Positions 20,401 to 28,148 of a stretch of 64,000 nt of DNA are shown one piece after another; within the stretch, counting starts at the first letter, position 1, and the number at the start of each line of letters is the position of its first letter. A program made the translations under genes and the position numbers. Source of the stretch: Paenibacillus sp. FSL R5-0341 (lineage in GTDB: Bacteria > Bacillota > Bacilli > Paenibacillales > Paenibacillaceae). Under the pieces are notes generated by a model, which had not been told where the DNA came from, searched no databases, and worked only from the letters and a program-made list of their open reading frames with translations. The DNA is taken from NCBI RefSeq assembly GCF_037975235.1, contig NZ_CP150241.1:6386001-6450000 (forward strand). The letters run 5' to 3'.

Positions 20401-21118
20401 TCCACGGCTCTACAACCGCGTTGTTGCGCATGAAGAGAACCGCTGCTTCCGCGCGACTCGCTTGTGCACGCGGATTGAAGTTCCCCTTTTCGTCCCCGGT
20501 GAACACACCGGCTTGCCACAGCTTGATGACCGCGTCAGCCGCCCAAGGCGATACATCCCCGAGATCGCCCGGCTCTGTCGTGACCGGATTCTCGGTCTGA
20601 TAAGGGATCTGTTCGCTTTCGAAATACCGCAACGTCATCGTCGCCATTTGCTCCCGAGATACGGTAGCATCCGGCGAATATTTCCGATCCCCCGTGCCAT
20701 CGGTAATTCCCTTCTTAACCGCCCATTCGACATATGGCGCATACCAGCTGCCCGCCTGTACATCGGCAAAGCTCGAAGTGGAGTACGCCCCGGCATCGAC
20801 TCCGGCCATCCGTCCAAGTGCCGTCACATACATGGCACGTGTCATTGTCCCCTTAGGAGAGAAGCTACTCGCGTTCGTTCCGCTGAATATGCCCTTCTCC
20901 TGCACATGGACGACTGCATCATAGAACCAGTCGGTGGGACTCACATCCTGGAATCCACTGGATGTGGTTACTTTTGTCATCTGCATCGGCAGTTCAGCCG
21001 CTACTGCCGATTGCGCTGATAATAGGGGCACGGCAGAAACTACTAAGCTGATCACCAGCATCCACATCAGGATCTGCCGGCTCACCTTCCATCCCTGTCT
21101 TACTTTCTTCACTTTCAT
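14480..21118 (-). CDS. Giant S-layer-anchored surface protein with InlB B-type repeats
   Basis: A 2212-residue exported protein. Order: signal peptide (about 1-42); three SLH domains (about 54-235) that bind pyruvylated secondary cell-wall polymer; a Pro/Thr/Gly linker (about 240-295); one InlB B-type (Flg_new) repeat (about 297-360); a large unassigned central region (about 365-1240) with coiled-coil-like EEQIEEQ segments; then about 11 tandem InlB-type repeats ending in AKW-like motifs (RW, NW, QW, KW). The last repeat breaks off at DGWYADQKRTIPMNFMTHQ: removing one CA from CACACA near 14490 would extend the frame to end ...SKRTIYEFW at 14448, completing the repeat. An AGAAGGGA box precedes the ATG. 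The role is likely adhesion or surface structure. Its upstream element is shared with the minD-like gene. Confidence 0.88.
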   Translation of the reverse strand: MKVKKVRQGWKVSRQILMWMLVISLVVSAVPLLSAQSAVAAELPMQMTKVTTSSGFQDVSPTDWFYDAVVHVQEKGIFSGTNASSFSPKGTMTRAMYVTALGRMAGVDAGAYSTSSFADVQAGSWYAPYVEWAVKKGITDGTGDRKYSPDATVSREQMATMTLRYFESEQIPYQTENPVTTEPGDLGDVSPWAADAVIKLWQAGVFTGDEKGNFNPRAQASRAEAAVLFMRNNAVVEPWKNQNQTPVTPTPTPTQPGTPTVNPTPTPGGNNGGVTPTEPVTPAPTPGGNPGTGSTAYTLTFDSNGGSAVAAQTVRPGQVLNNLPAPTRDGYIFQGWFTDSDLSLIFASGSTLTADTKLYAKYTDRVDSAVQSTPSYSVLDVATNYTIAVQDTSGSLTASEVKARMTFQDTANPEFEGITVTGGNGKFTVASAVEGGHFVEGNTYELTLTDDNLTFQGQDATTRIYVFGVAKQEIMDIPLHTSMVYLSFADVTDMMLNGTEVGSAAIPVVATTVGGSGNTLAEANASSGTFVYNGSTEVEAGDTVAIYQGVRPDLRTLETTGEDNGDIAYVHISAVNGTTYTYGQADINQVLFKPDVLPVSVDADTDNDPDNHSITVEQTVMNYSDSMYEPLGLDELTTVDVGDFIGFYEGGFAQSDFVATGYGRITSITPAAEMNIITYTDATLDDVTSAFDLYQKQAIEGEELLSKDQIAQLEEQIEEQALDSGFVDQAAEYLSELAMETEEIQKINAQASRALSGDSGRVSVENLTVVAKLGTKLKNINGRSSGVSATLQVGADIVVNVSEDSDLIIHMTSTFVQEMSLDLGVNSETKWHWYTISTFLGDIPIFPVIDDYVITANLDAYSYTGMNITAEMALVEPDKLEAALTNWLDAKTSGKFSQVRNIATEIEAVMEGVQDTAVDAESLKEQYQEMLSQKTEWVPLIKKTLFEKSVRVALGIIEVQFKAEFVVSAQVNLTIGADFYYKMAKRYSVTLRVLSFSGSSNTVSLPEDGDYQFTFYVMGTLGLRAGIHMEVQAGIGSVDLNSIGIAVEPGVYVNLWGYFYYQLKNISGVKTTKSLGALFVEIGIYLEVALGAQLGDGALSDSVELADEEWPLYTIGEEKNVYDFAYPQDDELGLLFRGNADSRNLPESFFKMNTLNLKTGITTEETYDSSQFDIQLSGDNFRFLLDKKGVQVRNKTIPSSAAKLVITWKGAPMSFTSAPIQRTIPLNWIKSADGDLTIEFDPSNGEPSEIVTAAFNAAIQVKNKVPVNPGYTFDGWYTSAYGGTKVDIPNRMPTGIPKLYARWIVNTDTPYKVNHYLIDANSQKISVLTDSETKTGTTNTEIRITSNKYRDRGYNEVAVKGIYIKGDGSTVVNIYYKPISRTLTFNLGYEGAPEGKLTDLIYKNIVNRIPVPTRTGYTFAGWSPNVPNTMPTDNATYTANWTVRDDTPYKVVYLQQNIGHPTYTVADVETHRGITNTRVTLPKESLRSYEGFTVDTALPGTVLDADIASDGTTVLRVYYTRNTYKLTIDYNDLNTPAKEIDVQYGSTTSLHFGDPTWAGHEFTGWSAVPAVTMPAQDIKYIAQWDIDQHTVKFNSNGGVEEVPDQTLAYGKTVIAPVTPTKKDHAFGGWYSDSDLTQPYNFAMSVTSNITLYAKWMRGYTMSINSNGGTEISDQAVYEGTKPAAPQPPTREGYVFGGWFSDKELTKAYNFTTEIVKGDITLYVKWVVAQKMQYRVRFYDEQKSQPIDQMVTEGGVAVAPEPTPKPNHTFLYWRDKEKRNQAFDFTTPIMRNYEIHTAWILNSYEVSFISDGKKLSSQSVYHQQSAKEPSSPTREGYVFKGWYSDSDLTILYDFRAQVTSEISLYAKWVPKFTVRFDSKGGSTVNAGTVEYNAKIAAPASPMRTGYEFGNWYSDEDLTSVYNFETPVTTNLTLYAKWTPVFTIIFDHKDGSAVTDQQPVLEGEVVSEPAAPHREGYTFIGWYSDEDLTNAYHFETPVTTNITLYAKWKVLYTVTLRIATEVVKKSVAEGDVVTRPDAVPPDKNGWVLYWWYVKGKPWADAYNFETPVTGNFELDAYFGRPYTVNFESNGGSAVASQTLLGGMDKVQVPEPPVKPGFVFEGWYRDTRHTSAYDFETNMSNLGIVSYTYTLYGKWLPLDNNEINNSDGNFLTDDKTVAEDSVVSLAFKSVMDSYIYDGWYADQKRTIPMNFMTHQ

Positions 21119-21266
21119 TCATCCCTTCTATGTATAGCTCAAACTAAAAAAGACCGTCCAAAATTCGACTGCTTTAAGGTACGATAATGCCAACTTTACA
21201 GATTGAATTCGTTCACCGACCTTTCTTATCAGTCGCAGTCGAATTGTGACACCAATACATGCAAAT

Positions 21267-21335
21267 TATGTCGTTTTTTCTTCCGTATTTTATCATGCGA
21301 GATAGGGGCGCTTGTGAATTATAAAGAAAACTTTA
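21267..21335 (-). promoter_or_regulatory. Upstream element of the SLH/InlB gene, copy 1 of a shared motif
   Basis: Three blocks are conserved with the region upstream of the minD-like gene. On the plus strand they are TATGTCGT (21267-21274), ATTTTATCATG (21287-21297) and the palindrome TAAAGAAAACTTTA (21322-21335). The spacing between the last two is exactly 24 nt in both copies. On the minus strand CATGATAAAAT resembles an extended -10 box and the palindrome would be an upstream activator site. The remainder of 21119-21490 shows no gene. Confidence 0.6.
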
Positions 21336-21490
21336 AGTAAGCAACTACTTGCAAGTGAGAACATCAATGACATCAAAAATAGCGGCGTAGGGAAGGTAAC
21401 TCCCACACCACAATTTTTCATGAATTTTAAAGCTAGTCTGCAATCCATTCCAGATGATTCGCGTGTGAACGATTCACCCAGCAGAATCGA

Positions 21491-22300
21491 CTATAACGAA
21501 CTGCTCTTCCCCCAACGCAGTCTTTGAGGAAGTGAAAAAATACTAATATGCCTCTTGGGTTTCACTGAGATAAAAGGCTCCTGCTGATTCTTCGCCACAT
21601 TGTGGGCGATATGCCTGAAGCGCAGCCCGCTTTCAAACTCGGGATTAAGCGCAATCGGGATGCCCTTATGTACGGAACGTATAATTTCTACATCGGCATG
21701 GATCACGCCAATCACACCGATATTGAGAATATCGATAATATCCTGCATCTTTACCGTTGCCGAACGGGCTTCCTGTCCGTCGGCCATATTAATGATGAGC
21801 TGTGGCGGAGCCGGAATCATATCTTCTAATAATCCGATTACGCGATCCGCGTCCTGAAGCGATGTACGATGAGGCGTAGTAACGACAATAGCCTCATCTG
21901 CTGCCAAAGCTGCATTCCAGAATCCATTTTCAATGCCTGCCGGCGAATCGATCAGCACATAATCATAGTTCTGGGCTATTTGCTGCACAACCTCGCCAAA
22001 AACTTTCGGATCATCGTGATGCACCGCATCGTTACTACAGGAGATAAAGGACAAGGTACTGATTCGCTTATCTTTGACGATCACTTGATGTAAAGCACAT
22101 CGACCCGTCAGAAAATCGGAAATATGATACCTTACCCTATTGCTCAAACCAAGCGGAATATCCAGATTTCTCAATCCAAAATCAGCGTCGATCAGGCAAA
22201 CGCTGCTCCCCGATAAGGCAAGGGCAGTCCCGAGATTAGCTGTGACCGTTGTCTTGCCAACTCCACCTTTCCCTGATGTAATACATATAACTCGTGCCAT
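21491..22300 (-). CDS. MinD-like deviant Walker-A ATPase, orphan
   Basis: A ParA/MinD-superfamily ATPase of 269 residues. MARVICITSGKGGVGKTT carries the deviant Walker A, and SSVCLIDADFGLRNLDIPLGL and DYVLIDSPAGIENGF match the other MinD motifs closely. The C-terminal end (SIFSLPQRLRWGK) could form the amphipathic membrane-targeting helix. There is no minC or minE next to it and the sequence is diverged, so it is probably a paralogue of the division-site MinD with a specialised location role. A longer TTG frame exists, but AGAAGGAAGTGG favours the ATG at 22300. Its promoter element is shared with the giant SLH gene downstream. Confidence 0.82.
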   Translation of the reverse strand: MARVICITSGKGGVGKTTVTANLGTALALSGSSVCLIDADFGLRNLDIPLGLSNRVRYHISDFLTGRCALHQVIVKDKRISTLSFISCSNDAVHHDDPKVFGEVVQQIAQNYDYVLIDSPAGIENGFWNAALAADEAIVVTTPHRTSLQDADRVIGLLEDMIPAPPQLIINMADGQEARSATVKMQDIIDILNIGVIGVIHADVEIIRSVHKGIPIALNPEFESGLRFRHIAHNVAKNQQEPFISVKPKRHISIFSLPQRLRWGKSSSL

Positions 22301-22425
22301 CAAAGCCACTTCCTTCTTCAAGTACTAATGCGGGACAGCAAGACAACCATTTCTTCAAGTATTATCGTTTGATCCGGCTCGAATGAACGTCCTCTTAGCT
22401 AATAATCAGTTGCAATTTGATGAAA

Positions 22426-22498
22426 TATGTCGTTATATCGACCAATGTGATTTTATCATGATGGATCATCCTACTTGAGAAACCTAAAGAAAACTTTA
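22426..22498 (-). promoter_or_regulatory. Upstream element of the minD-like gene, copy 2 of a shared motif
   Basis: TATGTCGT (22426-22433), ATTTTATCATG (22450-22460) and TAAAGAAAACTTTA (22485-22498) repeat the element upstream of the SLH/InlB gene, with an identical 24-nt gap between the second and third blocks. The sequence between blocks differs, so this is motif conservation rather than a recent duplication. Confidence 0.6.
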
Positions 22499-22629
22499 AA
22501 TCCGTGCGTATTGGATCGTTTAATTCTTCGGAGAGATGGCACATCATTTTGACGAGGATGGAAAAGCGCAGACTGGTGTTGAGGAATTCAATATCTTGAG
22601 TCGATTACGAAGCTAGTGGAAAAAACAAA

Positions 22630-22676
22630 AATGGGCCAATAGCGTCAGGTACTGCTCCAACGCCATTTTCCCATTT
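22630..22676 (-). terminator. Terminator of the two-component operon
   Basis: On the minus strand an AATGGG...ACGCTATT..CCCATT stem is followed by TTTGTTTTTT, 30 nt past the response-regulator stop codon. Confidence 0.6.
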
Positions 22677-22705
22677 ATAATAGACTACCACCCTTACTGC
22701 TATAT

Positions 22706-23404
22706 TCATGCTTGTGACGTACTGTTAGAAACCAGCATATATCCGCTCCCCCGAACCGTAATGATTCGCTCGGGGTCTGCAGGGTCAGACTCAATTTTTT
22801 TGCGTAAATTACTGATATGTACAGCGACCGTTCTCGTATCCTCCAGACTTTCCATTCCCCAGATGATTTGAAACAACGTATCGACACTAACGACACGATT
22901 CACGTTTTGTGCCATATAGGACAGCAGACTGAACTCTTTTTTCGATAAATAGATAGGTTTACTCCCCGTGTTGACGGACTGCGTGTAGAAATCCAGTGTC
23001 AAACCCGGTAACTCCAGCAGTTGTTCCCTTCTACCCGTCGACACTCTGCGAAGGTGAGCCTTGATCTTGGCCATGAGCACTCCCGGACTGAACGGTTTGG
23101 TCACATAATCGTCCCCGCCATAGGACAATGCGCTAATTTTTATTTCGTCTTCCTCTTGACTGCTCAGAAACACAATCGGGGCACTGGTGAGATTACGCGC
23201 ATTCCTGCACCAGTCAATACCGTTTTCATTAGCCAGCAATATATCCAGTATAATTAAATCCGGCTCAAACGATGCAAGCAGCTCCATCGCTTCTGACCCG
23301 CTATGACTGCAGGTGGAGACAAATCCCTCCCTATCACAATACACCTGCACAATCTCGCATATATGAGGATCATCATCAACGATCATGATTTTGTGCGTGT
23401 CCAT
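22706..23404 (-). CDS. OmpR/PhoB-family response regulator
   Basis: Cytoplasmic DNA-binding regulator of about 232 residues. The receiver domain starts HKIMIVDDDPHICEIV, the phospho-acceptor Asp lies in DLIILDILL, and the conserved Lys is in DDYVTKPF. A winged-helix domain follows with YLSKKEFSLLSYMAQN and the VAVHISNLRKKIE...TVRGSGYML recognition and wing elements. The ATG at 23404 is 4 nt beyond the kinase stop codon and GGAAAGG supplies the ribosome binding site. It is the partner of the 7TMR-DISM kinase immediately upstream. Confidence 0.92.
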   Translation of the reverse strand: MDTHKIMIVDDDPHICEIVQVYCDREGFVSTCSHSGSEAMELLASFEPDLIILDILLANENGIDWCRNARNLTSAPIVFLSSQEEDEIKISALSYGGDDYVTKPFSPGVLMAKIKAHLRRVSTGRREQLLELPGLTLDFYTQSVNTGSKPIYLSKKEFSLLSYMAQNVNRVVSVDTLFQIIWGMESLEDTRTVAVHISNLRKKIESDPADPERIITVRGSGYMLVSNSTSQA

Positions 23405-23408
23405 CTCA

Positions 23409-25550
23409 TCATCCCTTTCCTTCAATCACCGTACAAGGAAACGTTACATAGAATGTCGCCCCCATCTTGCCGTCGCTCTCCGCTCGAACCATGCCTCCGT
23501 GCGCTTGTACGATTTCCCTGCAAATTGCCAGCCCCAGTCCACTGCCCTCTATGCCCATTCCCGGCCGATCATATCTGTAATTACGTTCGAAGATTTGCTC
23601 AAGCTGCTCCGGAGGAATACCCATTCCAGAATCCTGTATGCTAATGACTGCATGGGGAGCATGATTCACCATTTCCACAATTAGTGCAATACGCACCAGC
23701 CCCCCGCTGGAGGTGAACTTCATGGCATTTGAAACTAGATTAAATAAAGCCTGTTCTATTCTTTTCGTATCCATCTCGACAACTGGCAAAATAGATCGTC
23801 TATCCTCGGTATCTCCGATATCCAGTATGAAGTCTAATCCTGCGTCGCGCACTACCAACTCATATTGTTCAAAAAAACCATGCAAGAAAGGAATCATCTG
23901 AACTGGCTCCATTCGGTACGAGACTTGTCCGGTCTCCAAATGAGACAAGAAGGACAACTCCTCAATCATACGGTTAATCCTTATCGTGTTCTCCCGGATG
24001 TACTTCAGATATTGTTCATTGCGTTCCGGTTTGACCCTGTCCTGTATAGCTTCTACATATCCAAGCATACTGGACAACGGCATACGCAGATCATGCGTAA
24101 TATAAGCAAGTAGCTTCTTCCTCCCTTGCTCGGAGTGAAGGAGTCGGTCATACGAGGTTTGGAGATCATCATGCACTGTAGATAAGGCCTGTGTTCGCTC
24201 CTGAACGGTCTGTTCCAGATTCATATTCATTTCAATCAGCTTGTCATTAACGTCCTGTAATTCACGTGTAATTCTCTCTTCGTTCGATGCCGTCCTCGTA
24301 GATCGCGAAGACAGCAGAATCAGCTGCGCGATCGTAAATATCAATAAGCCAAGCGGAGATGTATTTCCAACTAGCGACCAACCGTTAAAATACAAAAAAT
24401 CGTTGACAACCGTGACCAAAGTAACCACCGACACCAGCAGGAAGATCAGTGCTCCCTCCATACGTCGCACAGCTGCCTGAACCAGCCCGATCATCAGATA
24501 AATCATGTGTAGAACTACCATCACACCGATGACCAGCAAAAATTTTGTATATATAATTGCAGGGGTTATCACTACAAGGATACAGAATGCACCAGTTACG
24601 ATCCGGGTGCCAAGACGAAACCATCGCGACACATAATTCGGAAAAATACAATCAAAATACATGGTGATGATATAACCACTGACACAAAGAATCAGATATT
24701 CGATCTTGAACTGCAATTCCCAAGGAAAATGAGGCAACCATTGTGTAAAGATAAGCTCGCCGTTGAACAAGGATCGAATACCAAGCAGTACAGTAAACAG
24801 GCCAAAATATAACGGAGCTTTATCCTTACGTCGCAGCATGAACAACAGCAGATTATACAAACCGATCACTAGCAAACTTGCCGTGATGAACATATCCCTG
24901 GCAAGATTCAGATTGGTCTTGGTCGTTATTACGCCACTGCCACCCAGCTCGATATTCTTGGTAATGCCGCCCCGATGATGTTGGAAGTTGGAGACTTGCA
25001 TGACCAGCTCTAACGTGTCGCTTTCAGGCTGAAAATACACCAGCTTTGTTTCCAGTTGCGGGGTCATGCTGTGCTTGTCCTGACCAACCTCACCAACTTC
25101 TGCCTGCAGCTCACCATTGACCCATAATTTGTACGCATTAAAAATGCTAGGCAGCCGCAGAGCAAGCATCTCATCTCGATCCTGCTCACTTAGATGAACG
25201 ACCAGCCCAAAGGTTGCATAGCCTGTACCGCTCAGCCGCTGACCTTCTAACGGGTAGCCCAGCCAGGAGCTTGGGATGCTAATCCAGTGGTCCTGATTTC
25301 CTTCCCTTGCCGAACGAACTCGCATATCCTCAGGCGACAGTAGTTCTTGCCAATAGAACGCCCACTTCCCTGTTAATTTTTGCGGATTCGTACTAAGTTG
25401 CGCCTGCGTTAAATCCAGAATACCTTCTTCACTTTGGAACTTAGGAGAGTCCTGCTCAGAGAGGACGACATAGCCTGCAACCAAACCAATAACAGCAGCA
25501 ATGATATACAACCAAACCTTACGAGAACCGACTCGGAGAATCTCCCTCAT
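23409..25550 (-). CDS. 7TMR-DISM sensor histidine kinase
   Basis: Membrane sensor kinase of 713 residues. N-terminal membrane anchor (about 13-31); an extracellular galactose-binding-like DISM domain (about 40-205, with LTGKWAFYWQELL and GYATFGLVVHL); seven predicted transmembrane helices (about 215-405); a coiled-coil stretch with ERITRELQDVNDKL; HisKA with phospho-acceptor His486 in AYITHDLRMP; and HATPase_c with NAMKF and GSGLGLAICREI boxes. The DISM domain suggests sensing of a carbohydrate or cell-wall ligand. It is co-transcribed with the response regulator. The ribosome binding site is weak (GGGG). Confidence 0.9.
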   Translation of the reverse strand: MREILRVGSRKVWLYIIAAVIGLVAGYVVLSEQDSPKFQSEEGILDLTQAQLSTNPQKLTGKWAFYWQELLSPEDMRVRSAREGNQDHWISIPSSWLGYPLEGQRLSGTGYATFGLVVHLSEQDRDEMLALRLPSIFNAYKLWVNGELQAEVGEVGQDKHSMTPQLETKLVYFQPESDTLELVMQVSNFQHHRGGITKNIELGGSGVITTKTNLNLARDMFITASLLVIGLYNLLLFMLRRKDKAPLYFGLFTVLLGIRSLFNGELIFTQWLPHFPWELQFKIEYLILCVSGYIITMYFDCIFPNYVSRWFRLGTRIVTGAFCILVVITPAIIYTKFLLVIGVMVVLHMIYLMIGLVQAAVRRMEGALIFLLVSVVTLVTVVNDFLYFNGWSLVGNTSPLGLLIFTIAQLILLSSRSTRTASNEERITRELQDVNDKLIEMNMNLEQTVQERTQALSTVHDDLQTSYDRLLHSEQGRKKLLAYITHDLRMPLSSMLGYVEAIQDRVKPERNEQYLKYIRENTIRINRMIEELSFLSHLETGQVSYRMEPVQMIPFLHGFFEQYELVVRDAGLDFILDIGDTEDRRSILPVVEMDTKRIEQALFNLVSNAMKFTSSGGLVRIALIVEMVNHAPHAVISIQDSGMGIPPEQLEQIFERNYRYDRPGMGIEGSGLGLAICREIVQAHGGMVRAESDGKMGATFYVTFPCTVIEGKG

Positions 25551-25712
25551 GATGAATTAAACCCCAATCTCTAAAAGCGCAATAAGTAAGTTTATTTATC
25601 CAAATGATATCATCATTAAAGGAGAATGTACCCTGCAAATTTCTAGCAGGTGTCGATAGCTAACATCGCGATGAGACCCTTTTGACGACGCGCGCTTAGC
25701 TGGGTACGCCGC

Positions 25713-25785
25713 CACAAAAAAAGTACGCACTTTGAAGTGCGTACTGATATGAAGGAGCTTATTCATGACTACAGTGAATTATTGA
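25713..25785 (-). repeat. Second copy of the HxlR upstream sequence, acting as terminator
   Basis: 33 nt from the CCAC-A7 run through the palindrome (GTACGCACTT/AAGTGCGTAC, 25723-25744) are identical to 13837-13869. After a variable gap of about 7 nt, AAGGAGCTTATTC and a start codon follow as in the HxlR leader, but the frame is only MTTVNY-stop (25765-25785). On the minus strand the palindrome is followed by seven T's and would terminate the lipoprotein gene. Confidence 0.7.
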
Positions 25786-26362
25786 TGATGTCCGCAAATG
25801 CATCCCTATTGTACGTGTCATCCTGAATGCGCCATTCTCCCTGATCCTGCAAAAAGGTGATATCGCCCGATAGCGGAATAGACTTGAACTCCTTGTCATT
25901 CTCGTCAGTAAATTTCAGATCAAGCGTGTATTCCACAAGAATCCAGTCGCTCTTGTTATCTTTGATCTTGGTTTGTATATTTTCAGGATGCAGCTTCGCT
26001 TGTTCGATGTGTGCAACCTGAAGAGGCAAGACAATATATCGATTAGCCATGTAAGCCTCGTAGTTTCTGGAGGTCAGGAATGGCTTCATGGTGTCCCCTT
26101 TGGCCAATAACCCTTCCATCTCTAACGTATCCTCATAGTCCTTGCCATCCACGGTGAGTTCTGTTGTCTTATAATCCAGCGACATTTCCAGCGCATGTTG
26201 CTGCTCCTCCGCTGTCGCCTTCTGATCACTCACATCACTCGGCTGTTCCGTTACTGGTGGAGTTATGGGTTCAGTGCTTTCCGCTGGTTCAGATGGTGTA
26301 CACCCCATTAACATGGCGGCGGAAAGAAATAATGTACCCATCACAGATGCCAACTTGCGCAT
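25769..26362 (-). CDS. Putative lipoprotein
   Basis: Secreted lipid-anchored protein of 197 residues. A type II signal peptide with lipobox LMGC places the acylated Cys at residue 21, followed by a Pro/Glu/Thr-rich spacer (about 22-50) and a domain of about 140 residues resembling the NTF2-like/TcaA-type fold seen in Bacillus lipoproteins (ends GDITFLQDQGEWRIQDDTYN). GGGAGGG precedes the ATG. No specific function is recognised. Confidence 0.82.
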   Translation of the reverse strand: MRKLASVMGTLFLSAAMLMGCTPSEPAESTEPITPPVTEQPSDVSDQKATAEEQQHALEMSLDYKTTELTVDGKDYEDTLEMEGLLAKGDTMKPFLTSRNYEAYMANRYIVLPLQVAHIEQAKLHPENIQTKIKDNKSDWILVEYTLDLKFTDENDKEFKSIPLSGDITFLQDQGEWRIQDDTYNRDAFADIINNSL

Positions 26363-26590
26363 GGTTAATCCCTCCCTTTCTCGTCAGTATTACTCTCAAT
26401 TATCCCTTCAATAGGATATAATGTCCAGTTATTGAGTGCATCTGAATAGACATCCAGTGAATTACATCCATTGGGTGTCATCATCATCATAGATTGTGTT
26501 ATAGTCATCGGGAAGTGGACCGAATCTCGAAGGATAGCGCCTGCGGGTCCAACAACTGCGTGTTTCCTTCAACAATGAAGGTGTGAAGCT

Positions 26591-27451
26591 ATGTCATCTT
26601 ATCAAGTCGTTCCCATGGTCTATAACTCCAAGGAACAGATTAATGCTATTATTTTGCTCGAGCAACAATGTAAACAGCTGGATTCCGTCCATCTGAAAGC
26701 AGACCTTGACCATATCAGCAAAAAAGATGGAGACCATGCGCTCCTCTGTTATCGTGACGGTAAATTGGTAGGACTCCTCAGTTGGTATGCATCTGACACC
26801 ATAACCGGAAATATTAATGCCATCGTACATCCGCAGTATCGTCGCCAAGGTGTATTCAGCAACCTACTGAACAGGGCCATCCTGGATATGAAACCACAAG
26901 GGATCAACCAACTCAGCTATCGCGTTCCTCAGGGCTTATCTCCTGGCATTCATACTGCTCAATCCCTTAGAGCCATTTATGATCGTGCCGAGTATTCGAT
27001 GCAACTAGTAAATGAAGCGCTTGAGGTTGCAGAACCGTCTGAACTAACGTTATCCGTGGCAAAAGACGAAGATATGGAGTTTATGGTCACTTGCTCATCC
27101 CAAGCTTTTGGGGATTCGGAGGAATGGACACGCAATTACTTTATGCAAACCAATGAACCCAGCCGAGTCAACTATATTGCATGGCAGGATCAAACACCTG
27201 TCGGGCTGGTACGGATCAACTCCATCAATGCGACAACCTCATTTATTCATAACTTCTGTATTTCACCTGATTATCAGGGACGGAAAATAGGACGCACAGC
27301 GCTTCGTATTTTGGTGAATCTCCTAAGAGAACAAAGTTATACAGATATTCGCCTGTCTGTGGTTACCGAGAACGAACGTGCTTTGAATCTGTACCGCAGT
27401 GTTGGTTTTGAAGTGAATTCCGAGTATCACTATTTCAACGGTAGTGTATAA
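26591..27451 (+). CDS. Tandem-GNAT N-acetyltransferase
   Basis: A 286-residue protein with two acetyl-CoA-dependent GNAT folds. The N-terminal one includes ALLCYRDGKLVGLLSWY and INAIVHPQYRRQGVFSNLL. The C-terminal one has IHNFCISPDYQGRKIGRTAL and LSVVTENERALNLYRSVGFEV, the standard pyrophosphate-binding and beta6-7 motifs. The acceptor is unknown. AAGGTGTG lies before the ATG. It is divergent from the lipoprotein; an imperfect inverted repeat (GACATCCAGTG/CATTGGGTGTC, about 26449-26479) sits between them. Confidence 0.85.
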   Translation: MSSYQVVPMVYNSKEQINAIILLEQQCKQLDSVHLKADLDHISKKDGDHALLCYRDGKLVGLLSWYASDTITGNINAIVHPQYRRQGVFSNLLNRAILDMKPQGINQLSYRVPQGLSPGIHTAQSLRAIYDRAEYSMQLVNEALEVAEPSELTLSVAKDEDMEFMVTCSSQAFGDSEEWTRNYFMQTNEPSRVNYIAWQDQTPVGLVRINSINATTSFIHNFCISPDYQGRKIGRTALRILVNLLREQSYTDIRLSVVTENERALNLYRSVGFEVNSEYHYFNGSV

Positions 27452-27461
27452 AAGGCAGTGG

Positions 27462-27498
27462 AGAGAGATCGTTTTCCTCAAAGGGAGACGGTCTCTCT
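27462..27498. terminator. Shared hairpin between convergent acetyltransferase genes
   Basis: AGAGAGATCG (27462-27471) pairs with CGGTCTCTCT (27489-27498) with one wobble, immediately before the stop codon of the minus-strand gene. The U-tracts are short. Confidence 0.5.
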
Positions 27499-28044
27499 TT
27501 ATATATTGGAGAATTGAAAAATCAATTTATAGCCATCGAACGTTTGCCCGTACATTTCCCGATAGTTACCTTTGGTATAATGAGTCACTGTTTTCCGCCA
27601 GAAAGATTGGCCAATCTTATTTTTCTCCGATGGATTGGTGAATAACTCCCAGTTTCCTCTAAACATGCCGAAGATCGTCGATGCCACGTGTTCAGCAACG
27701 CCTACACCTCGAAACGGCTGCATCAGAAAGAAATCATGTACAAAGAAATCCGTACCTTGTGAACAATATGGCGGAGTAGCTATGAACGCAAACCCTGCCG
27801 GTATGCCATCCACAATCATGAGGAACGGATAAAGACACTCCGGTTTTTCCCACCATATGTTCTGCACATCATACTGATCCTGTAATGTTTTATAATCAGG
27901 ACTTGGCTCAAAAATGCCATGTTCGTTCGGGGTATGCTCTCCACCCAGACCATAATGTCCGGATAAATTATGAAGGTATAGTGGGTACATATTTTTAATC
28001 ACATACGCCTCGTCTTTATTCGTTAATTTCACTTCTATATTCAT
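27499..28044 (-). CDS. GNAT-family acetyltransferase
   Basis: Single-domain acetyltransferase-like protein of 181 residues. PFLMIVDGIPAGFAFIATPP, VHDFFLMQPFRGVGVAEHVA and a C-terminal FWRKTVTHYTKGNYRE block fit the GNAT fold. AAGGTGG lies 6 nt before the ATG at 28044, so the GTG two codons upstream is less likely. The substrate is unknown. Confidence 0.78.
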   Translation of the reverse strand: MNIEVKLTNKDEAYVIKNMYPLYLHNLSGHYGLGGEHTPNEHGIFEPSPDYKTLQDQYDVQNIWWEKPECLYPFLMIVDGIPAGFAFIATPPYCSQGTDFFVHDFFLMQPFRGVGVAEHVASTIFGMFRGNWELFTNPSEKNKIGQSFWRKTVTHYTKGNYREMYGQTFDGYKLIFQFSNI

Positions 28045-28148
28045 ATTCACCCACCTTACCAGATTATTTAAGGTCTTATATCAAGAACCTCATCGCACAT
28101 CCTTGTACCGTCGAATTAATTCTACGCGCAGTTACACTACTCGAATAT

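Noticed and set aside
15281..20924. Many plus-strand ORFs opposite the giant SLH gene
   Set aside because: Antisense shadows of a repetitive coding sequence; none has a ribosome binding site or a recognisable family.
26449..26552. Inverted repeats upstream of the tandem-GNAT gene (GACATCCAGTG/CATTGGGTGTC and GGACC/GGTCC), considered as a T-box or riboswitch
   Set aside because: No T-box sequence or other riboswitch signature is present; the stems are short with wobble pairs.
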